This document shows, piece by piece, positions 24,626 through 33,549 of a DNA stretch of 64,000 bases. The stretch spans positions 1 to 64,000 of the forward strand of contig CAYVQE010000007.1 of NCBI GenBank assembly GCA_964454005.1, read 5' to 3'. The notes under the pieces are model-generated. The model was not told where the DNA came from, made no database searches, and was given only the letters and a program-made list of their open reading frames with translations. Both the position numbers and the translations under genes were made by a program. The stretch's first letter is position 1. Each line of letters opens with the position of its first letter. Source of the stretch: CAYVQE01 sp964454005 (GTDB lineage: Bacteria > Myxococcota > B64-G9).

Positions 24626-25777
24626 GTGGAAACCGTCGCCCCCTTCCTGGAAATCGCCGCCGAGATCGAGCGGGCCGGTGCCGACTCTTGCGGCCTGTGT
24701 TACCAATGCGGCAAGTGTGATGTGGTCTGCCCCTGGAACCGGGTGCGCGACTTCAGCATGCGCCGCCTCATCCGCGAGGCCACCTTCGGACTGACCGAGG
24801 TCGAGGGCGAGGACATCTGGCGCTGCACCACCTGCGGCACCTGCCCCGCGCATTGCCCGCGGGGCGTGGGTCAGATCGAGATCGGCACCGCCTTGCGGCG
24901 GGTGGGGGCCGAGTACGGCGTCTTCCCCGCCTCGGCCCGCGCCGTGCGGGGCGTGCGCGGCAGCCTGACCACCGAGGGCAACCCGCTGAACGAGGAGCGC
25001 CAGCAGCGGGCGGCCTGGGCCGAGGGGCTGGAGGTGCCGGCCTTTGCCGAGGGCATGGCGTACCTGTACTTCGTCGGCTGCTACTACTGCTACGATCCGC
25101 GCCTGAAGAAGGTCGCCGCGGCCACGGCCCGCTTGCTCGATGCGGCCGGGGTGGACTTCGGCATCCTGGGCACGGCCGAGAGCTGCTGCGGCGAGAGCAT
25201 ACGCAAGACGGGTGGCGAGGAGGTCTTCCGGGCCTTGGCCCGCGAGAACATCAAGACCTTCATCGACGCCGGGGTCCAGCGCATCCTGGTCTCCTCGCCG
25301 CATTGCTACGAGACCTTCACCAAGGAGTACCCCGAGTTCAGGGTCGACTTCGAGGTGGTCCACATCTCCCAGCTGCTGGCGGAGCTGATCGCGGCTGGTC
25401 GGCTGGTGCCCAGCGGCCGCTTCGCCAAGCGCGTCGCCTACCACGACCCCTGTTACCTCGGCCGGCACAACGGTATCTACGACGAGCCGCGGTCCATCTT
25501 GCAGGCCATCGACGGGCTGGAGTTGGTCGAGCTGGCCGATGCCCGCGAAGACAGCCTGTGCTGCGGAGGCGGCGGCGGGCGCATCTGGATGGACACGCCA
25601 CGCGAGGAGCGCTTCGCCGATCTGCGCCTGCAGCAGGCCGCCGCGGCCGGGGCCGAGGTCCTGGCCACCGCCTGCCCATACTGCATCACCAACTTCGAAG
25701 ACAGCCGCCTGAACCTGGAGGGGCTCCAGGATTTGGAGATCATGGACGTGACCGAGATCCTCCAGCAGGTGGTTTGA
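24626..25777 (+). CDS. bamD: BamD: HdrD-like iron-sulfur subunit
   Basis: 383 residues from GTG. The N-terminal part carries two [4Fe-4S] motifs (CGLCYQCGKCDVVCP and CTTCGTCPAHCP). Two CCG domains follow: CYYC with ESCCGES, and HDPCYLGRH with CCGGGGG and ACPYC. In heterodisulfide reductases these domains hold non-cubane clusters; in Bam complexes BamD links the HdrA-like unit to BamBC. A long linker between the halves contains the usual helices. The gene lies 33 bases after bamC, with a hairpin between. Confidence 0.86.
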   Translation: METVAPFLEIAAEIERAGADSCGLCYQCGKCDVVCPWNRVRDFSMRRLIREATFGLTEVEGEDIWRCTTCGTCPAHCPRGVGQIEIGTALRRVGAEYGVFPASARAVRGVRGSLTTEGNPLNEERQQRAAWAEGLEVPAFAEGMAYLYFVGCYYCYDPRLKKVAAATARLLDAAGVDFGILGTAESCCGESIRKTGGEEVFRALARENIKTFIDAGVQRILVSSPHCYETFTKEYPEFRVDFEVVHISQLLAELIAAGRLVPSGRFAKRVAYHDPCYLGRHNGIYDEPRSILQAIDGLELVELADAREDSLCCGGGGGRIWMDTPREERFADLRLQQAAAAGAEVLATACPYCITNFEDSRLNLEGLQDLEIMDVTEILQQVV

Positions 25778-25788
25778 GGGACTGGGAA

Positions 25789-28700
25789 GTGGAACGAGAC
25801 CATTTAGCCGCTCCGTCCGGCGAGCAACTCGGCGATGTCATGGTGGTCGGTGGCGGGATTAGCGGCATCCAGGCCGCACTCGATCTGGCCACTTCGGGCT
25901 ACCGGGTCTACCTGGTGGAGCGGGCGCCGACCATCGGCGGCAAGATGGCCCAGCTCGACAAGACCTTTCCCACCAACGACTGCTCGATGTGCATCGAGTC
26001 GCCCAAGTTCATCGAATGCGATCGGCACCCCAATATCGAGATCCTGACCTATACCGAGGTCGATGCGGTGGAGGGCGAGGCCGGCGACTTCACCGTCGCG
26101 CTGACCAAGAAGCCGCGCTATATCCGCGAGGACCGATGCACCGGCTGCACCACCTGCGTCGAGTATTGCCCGGTCGAGATTCCCGATCCCTTCAACCAGG
26201 ATCTGTCGAGCAACAAGGCCGTGCACATCTACTTCTCGCAGGCGGTTCCGCTGGTGCCCTACATCGACGACAACTGCCTCTACCTCAAAGACAAGAAGTG
26301 CTCCATCTGCGTCGGCGTGTGCAAGAACGACGCCATCGATCTGCAGCAACAGGCCGAACGCTTGCAGGTCAAGGTCGGCGCCATCGTATTGGCGCCCGGC
26401 TACTCGGTCTATGACCCCTCGCGCCGTGGAGACTACGGTTACGGCAAATATCCCAACGTGGTCACCAGCCTCGATTTCGAGCGCCTGCTGTGCGCCACCG
26501 GTCCCCACGAGGGAGAGATCCTGCGCCCGTCCGACAAGCGGCATCCGCACAAGATCGCCTGGATCCACTGCGTCGGCTCGCGGCAGGTGACCGAGGGCGC
26601 CAACAGCTACTGCTCGGCGGTGTGCTGCTCCTACATCCAGAAGCAGGTCATCCTGACCAAGGATCACGACGCCGGCGCCCAGGCGATCATCTTCCACAAC
26701 GACATCCGATCGTACGGCAAGGACTTCGAGCGTTTCTACGAACGGGCCGCCAACCTCGACGGGGTCGAGTTCATCCGCTCCTACGTGGCCGTCAGCCGCG
26801 AGGATCCCGAGACCCACAACCTGACCATACGCTACTCCACCCCCGATCGGGGAGTGCGGGAAGAGGAGTTCGATCTGGTGGTGCTCGGCGTGGGCCTGTG
26901 CCCGCCGGCCCACGTGGAGCAGCTGGCGCAGCAGTTCGGCATCGAGCTCGACGGTCACGGTTTCTGCAAGACCGCCCCCGACGACCCCATCCGGACCAGC
27001 CGGCCCGGCGTGTTCATCAGCGGCGCCTTCCAGGGCCCGGTGGACATCCCCGAGTCGGTCATGTCGGCCAGCGGCACCAACGCGCTGACGGGCGACCTGC
27101 TGCGCAGCCGCCGCGGGGCGCTGGCCCGCGAGCGGGTCTACCCGCCGGAACGCGACGTGAGCGAGGAGGAGGTGCGGGTGGGCGTATTCGCCTGCCATTG
27201 CGGCGCCAACATCGGTCGGGTGGTCGACATTCCGGCCCTGGTGGACTACGCCCTGACGCTGGACGATGTGGTCCACGCCGAGGAGGGGCTGTTCATCTGC
27301 TCGACCGATGCCGCCCAGCAGATCGCCAACACCATCCGCGACAAGGGCATCAACCGGGTGGTGGTGGCCGCCTGCACGCCGCGCACCCACGAGCCGCTGT
27401 TCCGCGACACGCTGCGCGAGGGCGGCATCAACCAGTACTTCTTCGACATGGCCAACATCCGCGAGCACTGCTCCTGGGTCCACGGCAAGCAGCCCGAGGA
27501 GGCCACCGCCAAGGCTCAGGATATCGTGCGCATGTCGGTCGCCCGGGCCAGGCAGCTGGAGCCGCTGAAAGAGTTCGATCTGCCCGTGAATGCAGATGCG
27601 CTGGTGGTCGGCGGCGGGCTGGCCGGGATGACGGCCGCGCTGAGCCTGGCCGAGCAGGGCTTCGAGGTCCACCTGGTGGAGAAGGACCAAGAGCTGGGCG
27701 GCATGGCGCGCCGGCTGCACAGCACCCTGGAGGGCATGGACGTACAGGCCGTGCTGCGCGAGCGCATCCGCCGGGTCTACCGCCACCCCCTGATCCACGT
27801 GTTGCACCAGGCCACCATCACCGATGTCTCGGGCTACGTCGGCAACTTCGTCACCACGGTGGATTCCGAGATGGGCCGGAGGCAGATCCACCACGGGGCG
27901 GCCATCCTGGCCACCGGGGCGTCCGAGTTTACGCCCAGCGAGTACCGCTACGGCCAGGACGAGCGGGTCTCGACCCAGCTCGAGATCGAGCAGCGTATCG
28001 CCGCCGGCGATGAAGAGCTGCTGGCCGCCGAGCGCCTGGTCATGATCCAGTGCGTCGGCTGCCGGCAGCCGGATCGCAACTACTGCGCCCGCGTCTGTTG
28101 CGGCCAGGCCGTCAAGAACGCGCTGGCGCTCAAGGCGCTGCGGCCCGAGATGGACATCACCATTTTGTTCCGCGACATGCGCACCTACGGCTTCCGCGAG
28201 GACCACTACCGCGCCGCGGCCGAGCGGGGTGTCAAGTTCGTCCGCTGGGAGCCGGACGCGGCGCCCGAGGTCGAGGCGGTGGCGGAGGAGGGCCGGGAGC
28301 TGCTGCGCATCAGCGTGCCCGATTCCATCCTGGGCAAACGCCTGGCCCTGGACGCCGACCGGCTGGTGCTGTCAGCGGGCGTGGTGCCTTCGGCCGGCAG
28401 CCAGGAGGCGGCGCGGCGGTTCAAGGTCTCGTCCAACCCGGACGGCTTCTTCCAGGAGGCGCACGTGAAGCTGCGCCCGGTCGATTTCGCCGCCGACGGC
28501 GTGTTCTTGTGCGGCATGAGCCACTATCCCAAGCACATCGGGGAGGCCATCAGCCAGGCATACGGTGCGGCCGGCCGGGCGGTGTGCCTGCTGTCACAGG
28601 ACAGCATCACGGCATCGGGGGCGGTCTGCGCTGTGGACCAGGACGCCTGCGTCTCCTGCGGGGCCTGCATCTCGGTCTGTGCCTACGGCGCCATCGAGTT

Positions 28701-28860
28701 CCGCCCCACCGACAAGGGCGACAAGGCGGCGGTCAACCCGGTGCTGTGCAAGGGCGACGGCCTGTGCTGCTCCAAGTGCCCGACCCATGCCATCAACCTG
28801 CAGCATTTCACCGACCGGGAGGTCTGCGAGCAGATCGACGCGGTGTTCGCGGAGCTGTAG
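25789..28860 (+). CDS. bamE: BamE: double HdrA-like flavin/iron-sulfur electron-bifurcating subunit
   Basis: 1023 residues, about twice HdrA. The first half has a flavin loop (VVGGGISGIQAALDLA), the CSMC and CTTCVEYCP cluster sites, and an HdrA Cys stretch (CVGSRQ...YCSAVCC). The second half repeats it: VVGGGLAGMTAALSLA, CVGCRQPDRNYCARVCC, and a terminal two-cluster ferredoxin (CVSCGACISVC, CCSKCP). The linker has a CHCG motif. The GTG at 25789 follows TGAGGG; the frame is open far upstream but without coding sense. HdrA proteins bifurcate electrons at FAD. This duplicated form is the BamE hallmark. Confidence 0.87.
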   Translation: MERDHLAAPSGEQLGDVMVVGGGISGIQAALDLATSGYRVYLVERAPTIGGKMAQLDKTFPTNDCSMCIESPKFIECDRHPNIEILTYTEVDAVEGEAGDFTVALTKKPRYIREDRCTGCTTCVEYCPVEIPDPFNQDLSSNKAVHIYFSQAVPLVPYIDDNCLYLKDKKCSICVGVCKNDAIDLQQQAERLQVKVGAIVLAPGYSVYDPSRRGDYGYGKYPNVVTSLDFERLLCATGPHEGEILRPSDKRHPHKIAWIHCVGSRQVTEGANSYCSAVCCSYIQKQVILTKDHDAGAQAIIFHNDIRSYGKDFERFYERAANLDGVEFIRSYVAVSREDPETHNLTIRYSTPDRGVREEEFDLVVLGVGLCPPAHVEQLAQQFGIELDGHGFCKTAPDDPIRTSRPGVFISGAFQGPVDIPESVMSASGTNALTGDLLRSRRGALARERVYPPERDVSEEEVRVGVFACHCGANIGRVVDIPALVDYALTLDDVVHAEEGLFICSTDAAQQIANTIRDKGINRVVVAACTPRTHEPLFRDTLREGGINQYFFDMANIREHCSWVHGKQPEEATAKAQDIVRMSVARARQLEPLKEFDLPVNADALVVGGGLAGMTAALSLAEQGFEVHLVEKDQELGGMARRLHSTLEGMDVQAVLRERIRRVYRHPLIHVLHQATITDVSGYVGNFVTTVDSEMGRRQIHHGAAILATGASEFTPSEYRYGQDERVSTQLEIEQRIAAGDEELLAAERLVMIQCVGCRQPDRNYCARVCCGQAVKNALALKALRPEMDITILFRDMRTYGFREDHYRAAAERGVKFVRWEPDAAPEVEAVAEEGRELLRISVPDSILGKRLALDADRLVLSAGVVPSAGSQEAARRFKVSSNPDGFFQEAHVKLRPVDFAADGVFLCGMSHYPKHIGEAISQAYGAAGRAVCLLSQDSITASGAVCAVDQDACVSCGACISVCAYGAIEFRPTDKGDKAAVNPVLCKGDGLCCSKCPTHAINLQHFTDREVCEQIDAVFAEL

Positions 28861-28912
28861 CCGCGAGACGGCAACCGACCTGAACCGATTCCGACCACGA
28901 GGAGGGACCACC

Positions 28913-29704
28913 ATGGTCACCGGACTCGAGCAGCAGCTGAAGATCGTCGCGTTTTTGTGCAACTGGTGAGCATACTCGGCTGCTGACCTGTCTGGAGTTA
29001 CCAGACAAAGCTATGCACCCGAGGTTCGGATCATCCGGCTGATGTGCACCGGGCGGGTCGATCTGTCCTACTTGTTCCGCGCCCTGCGCAAGGGCGCCGA
29101 CGGCGTGATCATCGGCGGCTGCTGGCCCGGCGAGTGCCACTATGTCACCGAGGGCAACTACGACGCGCTGGGCAACGTGTATTTGGCCAAGAAGCTGCTC
29201 ACCTTCATCGGCATCGCGCCCGAGCGGCTGCGCCTGGAGTGGATCTCGGCCGCCGAGGGAATGCGTTTCGCCGAGGTGATGAACGACTTCAACCGACAGC
29301 TCGCCGAGCTGGGCCCGCTCGGCCAAGCCGACAGCGAGACGATCGAACCGGCCCAGCTGCAGCTCAGACTGGCGGCCCTCGACCAGCTGGTGCCCTACCT
29401 GAAGCTGGTCGAGCGCGAGCGGCTGCGGGTGCCGGAGCGTACGGAAGCGGCCTACGAGGCCTTCTTCACCAGCGAGCGGACCGAGGCCTTGCTGCGGGCG
29501 TTGGTGTTGGACGAGTTGGCCATCGGTCAGATCGCGTTGCTGCTGGAGCAAGGCCCCTTGTCCACCGCCGAGATCGCCGAACGCCTGGCCCTGGAGCCCT
29601 CCGCGGTCTCCCGACACATCAAGCAGTCGTCCCGCCAGGGCCTGGTCCGCTACGATCCCGAACACAAGCGCTTCGAGCTGGCCCGCGCGCGGGCGGCGGG
29701 TTGA
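28913..29704 (+). CDS. bamF: BamF: MvhD-like selenoprotein with C-terminal winged helix
   Basis: 263 residues if TGA at 28967-28969 is read as selenocysteine (residue 19), in the motif FLCNWU-AYSAADLSG. MvhD proteins have CNWC or CNWU there. After TGA the frame continues without interruption through MCTGRVDLSYLFRALRKGADGV and GGCWPGECHY, both MvhD signatures of the [2Fe-2S] site, so the gene is not broken. Residues ~175-263 form an ArsR-like winged helix (STAEIAERLALEPSAVSRHIK). GAGGAGGGA precedes the ATG. BamF of Geobacter metallireducens is also reported as a selenoprotein. A TGA stop would leave an 18-residue peptide, an implausible product. Confidence 0.88.
28967..29016 (+). promoter_or_regulatory. 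Selenocysteine UGA codon and SECIS-like stem-loop in bamF
   Basis: UGA at 28967-28969 is followed by nested stems: GCATA (28970-28974) with TATGC (29012-29016), GCT (28979-28981) with AGC (29009-29011), and TGTCTGG (28989-28995) with CCAGACA (29001-29007). The apical loop AGTTA starts 26 bases after the codon and has a G in its first two positions, as bacterial SECIS models require (loop about 16-37 bases from UGA). Confidence 0.8.
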
Positions 29705-29743
29705 GCGGTGCGGATCGGCGCCGATTCCACCGAGAAGGATGCC

Positions 29744-30196
29744 ATGAACGCAGAGCGGCTTGACGCGATCATCGACGAGCACGGGGGCGAGCCCAGCGCT
29801 CTGATCCAGATCATGCTGGCGATTCAGAGCGAGGAGAACTGGCTGCCGCCCGGTGCCCTGCGGCGGGTGGCCGAGGTGCTGGACGTGCCCCTGGCCCGCA
29901 TCCAGCACATCGCCACCTTCTACAAGGCCTTCAGCCTGGTGCCCAAGGGCCGCCACCAGATACACATCTGCATGGGTACCGCCTGCCACGTTCGCGGTGC
30001 CGGCCGGGTGCTCGACACGCTGCAGGATCTGACCGGAATCGGACCCGGGGAGACGGACCTGGACTTGAAGTTCAGCCTGGAGACCGTCAACTGCCTGGGT
30101 TGCTGTGCGCTGGGACCGGTGGTCGAGATCGACGGCAGGACCCACGGCAAGATCTCGGCCGCCAAGGCCTCGGACGTGCTGGAACGATACGAGTAG
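29744..30196 (+). CDS. bamG: BamG: NuoE-like [2Fe-2S] subunit
   Basis: 150 residues of the thioredoxin-like 24-kDa subunit family. Cluster ligands are in CMGTAC (residues ~80-85) and CLGCC (~121-125). With BamH it forms the NADH-binding electron-input module. ATG at 29744 has AGAAGG upstream; a GTG at 29708 in frame is less likely. 39 bases separate it from bamF. Confidence 0.9.
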   Translation: MNAERLDAIIDEHGGEPSALIQIMLAIQSEENWLPPGALRRVAEVLDVPLARIQHIATFYKAFSLVPKGRHQIHICMGTACHVRGAGRVLDTLQDLTGIGPGETDLDLKFSLETVNCLGCCALGPVVEIDGRTHGKISAAKASDVLERYE

Positions 30197-30206
30197 AGGG
30201 AACACC

Positions 30207-32135
30207 ATGGCACGGCTGAGCTCACCCGAAGATCTGGAAGGCCACCGCCAGCGACTGCTGGCCGAGCGGCGGCCCGATCGACCTTGCGTCGCCATCTGCG
30301 CCGGAACCGGCTGTCTGGCCTTCGGGGCCCAGGATGTGATCGACGCCTTCCGCCAAGAGCTGGAAACGCAGGGTTTGCAGGCCGAGGTCGAAACCCGGGC
30401 CACCGGCTGCCCGGGCTTCTGCGAGCGGGGTCCGGTGGTGGTGATCCAGCCGGCCGGCATCTGCTATCTGCAGGTCAAGCCCAAGGACGTGGCCGAGATC
30501 GTCGAGCGCACCGTCGGCGAGGGCGAGCTGGTCGAGCGGCTGCTCTACGCCGACCCGGACACGGGCCAGCGCGCGGTGCACGAGGCCGATATCCCCTTCT
30601 ACAAGAACCAGCAGCGCAACCTGATCGCCAGCAACATCCAGATCGATCCCAAGCGCATCGACGACTACCTGGCCATCGGCGGATACGCGGCGTTGGCCAA
30701 GGCCCTGACGCAGATGGGGCCCGAAGGGGTGCTGGAGGAGATCAAAACCGCCGAGCTTCGCGGCCGCGGCGGGGCCGGATTTCCGGCCGGCGTCAAGTGG
30801 GCGGGATCGCGCGCGGCGGCCGACGAGCCCAAGTACGTGATCGTCAATGCCGACGAGGGCGATCCGGGCGCCTTCATGGACCGGGCGCTGCTGGAGGGCA
30901 ACCCGCATTCCATCCTCGAGGGCCTGATCATCGGCGGCTTCGCCATCGGCGCCCACCAGGGTTATGTCTACGTGCGCCAGGAGTATCCCCTGGCGGTGGA
31001 CAACGTGCTGTTGGCCATCGAGCAAGCCGAAGCGCTGGGTCTGTTGGGCCGCGATATTCTGGGCTCGGGCTTCGACTTCGAAGTCGCGGTGCACCGGGGC
31101 GCGGGCGCCTTCGTCTGCGGCGAGTCGACCGCGTTGATGACCGCACTGGAGGGCCGGGTGGGCGAGCCGCGGCCCAAGTACATCCGCTCCAACATCAAGG
31201 GGCTGTGGGACAAGCCGAGCGTGCTCAACAACGTCGAGACCTGGGCCAATGTGCCGCTGATCATCGAGCGCGGTGCCGAGTGGTTCACCGGAATCGGCAC
31301 CGCCGGCAGCAAGGGCACCAAGATTTTCTCGCTGGTGGGCAAGATCAACAACACCGGCCTGGTCGAGGTGCCCATGGGCATGCCGCTGCGCGACATCATC
31401 TACGAGGTGGGCGGGGGCATCCCCGGCGGCAAGGCATTCAAGGCGGTGCAGACCGGTGGCCCCTCCGGCGGCTGCATTCCGGCCGCGCAGCTGGATCTGC
31501 CGGTGGGCTTCGACGAGCTGACCGCCGCCGGCTCGATGATGGGTTCGGGCGGCATGATCGTCATGGACGAAGACACCTGCATGGTGGACGTGGCCCGCTA
31601 TTTCATCGAATTTCTGACCGACGAGTCTTGCGGCAAGTGCGTGCCTTGCCGCGAGGGCCTGCGCCAGATGCACCGGGTGCTGACGCGCATCACCAGGGGC
31701 GAGGGGCGGGCAGGGGATATCGAATCGCTCGAGGAGCTGAGCGAGCTGGCGGCCGAGGTCTCGCTGTGTGCATTGGGCAAGAGCGCGCCCAATCCCTTCC
31801 TGAGCACGCTGCGCTACTTCCGCGAGGAGTACGAGGCCCATATCGAGCAGAAGCGCTGTCCGGCACTGGCCTGCAAGGACCTGATCAGCTACACCATCGA
31901 TCCAAATGAGTGCACCGCCTGCCTGCTGTGCCGCAAGAAGTGTCCGGCCGGCGCGATCGAAGGCGCCAAGAACACCATTCACGTCATCGATCAGCAAAAA
32001 TGCACCAAGTGCGGTGTGTGCTACGACGTCTGCCCGCCGCGCTTCGCTGCGGTGCGCAAGATCTCCGGTGAGCCGGTGCCGCCACCGCTGCCCGCAGCGG
32101 CCAGGAAGCTGCCCGAAAAGAGCAAAGCGCGATGA
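30207..32135 (+). CDS. bamH: BamH: NuoF-like NADH/FMN iron-sulfur subunit
   Basis: 642 residues. An N-terminal thioredoxin-like [2Fe-2S] domain (CAGTGC, CPGFC) precedes the NuoF core: the FMN/NADH glycine loop (GRGGAGFPAGVKW), ADEGDPGAFMDR, the SLBB region, and CGKCVPCREG for the N3-type [4Fe-4S] cluster. The C-terminus adds a two-cluster ferredoxin (CTACLLCRKKCP, CTKCGVCYDVCP). This arrangement is that of HydB- and NuoF-type bifurcating subunits. The ATG lies 10 bases after bamG; its end overlaps bamI (ATGA). Confidence 0.91.
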   Translation: MARLSSPEDLEGHRQRLLAERRPDRPCVAICAGTGCLAFGAQDVIDAFRQELETQGLQAEVETRATGCPGFCERGPVVVIQPAGICYLQVKPKDVAEIVERTVGEGELVERLLYADPDTGQRAVHEADIPFYKNQQRNLIASNIQIDPKRIDDYLAIGGYAALAKALTQMGPEGVLEEIKTAELRGRGGAGFPAGVKWAGSRAAADEPKYVIVNADEGDPGAFMDRALLEGNPHSILEGLIIGGFAIGAHQGYVYVRQEYPLAVDNVLLAIEQAEALGLLGRDILGSGFDFEVAVHRGAGAFVCGESTALMTALEGRVGEPRPKYIRSNIKGLWDKPSVLNNVETWANVPLIIERGAEWFTGIGTAGSKGTKIFSLVGKINNTGLVEVPMGMPLRDIIYEVGGGIPGGKAFKAVQTGGPSGGCIPAAQLDLPVGFDELTAAGSMMGSGGMIVMDEDTCMVDVARYFIEFLTDESCGKCVPCREGLRQMHRVLTRITRGEGRAGDIESLEELSELAAEVSLCALGKSAPNPFLSTLRYFREEYEAHIEQKRCPALACKDLISYTIDPNECTACLLCRKKCPAGAIEGAKNTIHVIDQQKCTKCGVCYDVCPPRFAAVRKISGEPVPPPLPAAARKLPEKSKAR

Positions 32136-32722
32136 GTGAATTGGAGATGCAGATAGACGGCCGCACGGTCGGCGCGAGTGCGGACATGACCGTTCTGCAG
32201 GCGGCGCGGCGGGCCGGAATCGCCATCCCCACGCTCTGCCACCACGATGCACTGCAGCCCTACGGCGGCTGCCGGCTGTGCCTGGTCGAAGTCGAGGTGC
32301 GCAACAAGACCCGGCTGGTGGCCTCCTGCGTCTACCCGGTGGCGGACGGCCTGGTGGTGCGGACGCGCTCGGAAGCCATCGACCGCATGCGCAAGATCAT
32401 CCTGGAGCTGTTGTTGGCGCATGCCCCCGAAGCGCCGCAGTTGCAGGCGCTGGCCGCGGAGTACGGCGCCGACCGCGATCGCTTCGAAGGGGAGGCTTCT
32501 TTCTGCGTCCACTGCGGCCTGTGCGTGCGCTACTGCGCCGAGGTCAAACACAAGCACGCGGTGGGGTTCATCGATCGCGGGATCAACAAGGAGATCTGCT
32601 TCATCCCCGAGTTGGCGGCCGCCGAGTGCCCCGCCTGCCAGGAATGCTTCCCGCTGTGTCCGACCTCTTACCTGCAGGCGGCCTACGTGCGGGCCACCTC
32701 GCTGGCCTCCGGCGGCCGATGA
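32132..32722 (+). CDS. bamI: BamI: NuoG N-terminal-like iron-sulfur subunit
   Basis: 196 residues, only the N-terminal ferredoxin modules of NuoG. A [2Fe-2S] motif CHHD...CRLC...C (residues ~36-66) is followed by a [4Fe-4S] site (CVHCGLCVRYC) and CPACQECFPLCP. It collects electrons from BamGH. Both ends overlap neighbours by ATGA, so bamH, bamI and fdhD are translationally coupled. Confidence 0.88.
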   Translation: MSELEMQIDGRTVGASADMTVLQAARRAGIAIPTLCHHDALQPYGGCRLCLVEVEVRNKTRLVASCVYPVADGLVVRTRSEAIDRMRKIILELLLAHAPEAPQLQALAAEYGADRDRFEGEASFCVHCGLCVRYCAEVKHKHAVGFIDRGINKEICFIPELAAAECPACQECFPLCPTSYLQAAYVRATSLASGGR

Positions 32723-33549
32723 GCGACGGGCAGCGCACCGAGGCCAGGACCGCGGTCCGCATCGGCAGCGGGGGCCGCGAAGCGGCGAGCCTGGAGCTGA
32801 TCCGCGAGGAACCGCTGCTGATCCGCATCGCCGATCGAGACTACGCCGTGGTCATGCGCACACCGGGCGAGGAGCGGCCGCTGGCGGCCGGCTTCTGCCT
32901 GGCCGAAGGCATCATCGACGGGCCGCAGGACCTGGCCACCGTGGGCTACGACGCCCGGGCCGACCCCAACACCATCGACATCTGGCTCGCACCCGAGCGG
33001 CAGCGGCGGGTGGCTGCGTTGCTCGAACGGCGGGGCTTCGTCAGCCAGACCAGCTGCGGCGTCTGCGGCAAGGCCCTGATCGCCGATCTGCAACAGCGCT
33101 GCGAGCCGGCTACCGACGATCTGGTCGTCGGCGGCGACACCCTGCGCGCCTGCATCGCCGATCTCGATCGCCAGCAGCAGCTCTACCGGACCACCCGGGG
33201 CTCGCACGCCGCCCTGCTCTTCGATGCCCAAGCGCGGCTGATCGCGCTGGCCGAGGACGTGGGCCGGCACAACGCGCTCGACAAGGCCGTCGGTCGGGCC
33301 CTGTTGGACGGTCGCCTGGACGCGGCCCGCATCGTGATGCTGTCGTCGCGCAACAGCTACGAGCTGGTGCAGAAGGCGGCCCGGGCGGGGCTGCCGGTGG
33401 TGATCAGCAACTCGCGGCCGACCGCGCTGGCGGTGGCGCTGGGCGAGGGGCTGAACCTGACCCTGGTTTTTCCGGACGGCGATTCCCTGGTGGTCGTTTG
33501 CGGCCCGCAGCGCATCGCCGGCGCGGCGGCGCCGGGAGCGCGATCATGA
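32719..33549 (+). CDS. fdhD: FdhD-family sulfurtransferase for metallopterin enzymes
   Basis: 276 residues. The redox-active CxxC (QTSCGVCGKAL, near residues 110-120) accepts sulfur from IscS and delivers it to the Mo/W-bis-pterin cofactor in formate dehydrogenases. VGRHNALDKAVG and the C-terminal SNSRPTALAVALGE are FdhD signatures. No formate dehydrogenase gene lies in the window; the overlap with bamI on one side and tetR on the other places it firmly in the bam operon. A role in sulfurating the tungsten site of BamB is therefore a testable inference; service to a formate dehydrogenase elsewhere is the alternative. Confidence 0.92.
   Translation: MSDGQRTEARTAVRIGSGGREAASLELIREEPLLIRIADRDYAVVMRTPGEERPLAAGFCLAEGIIDGPQDLATVGYDARADPNTIDIWLAPERQRRVAALLERRGFVSQTSCGVCGKALIADLQQRCEPATDDLVVGGDTLRACIADLDRQQQLYRTTRGSHAALLFDAQARLIALAEDVGRHNALDKAVGRALLDGRLDAARIVMLSSRNSYELVQKAARAGLPVVISNSRPTALAVALGEGLNLTLVFPDGDSLVVVCGPQRIAGAAAPGARS

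Noticed and set aside
24853..25788. Upstream extension of bamE
   Set aside because: The frame is open but overlaps bamD and has Arg/Gly-rich shadow composition; the GTG at 25789 has a ribosome site and starts the flavin domain.
28967..28969. bamF as a pseudogene or frameshift
   Set aside because: Only a single TGA interrupts an otherwise perfect family match, at the exact Cys/Sec position, with a SECIS-like stem after it.
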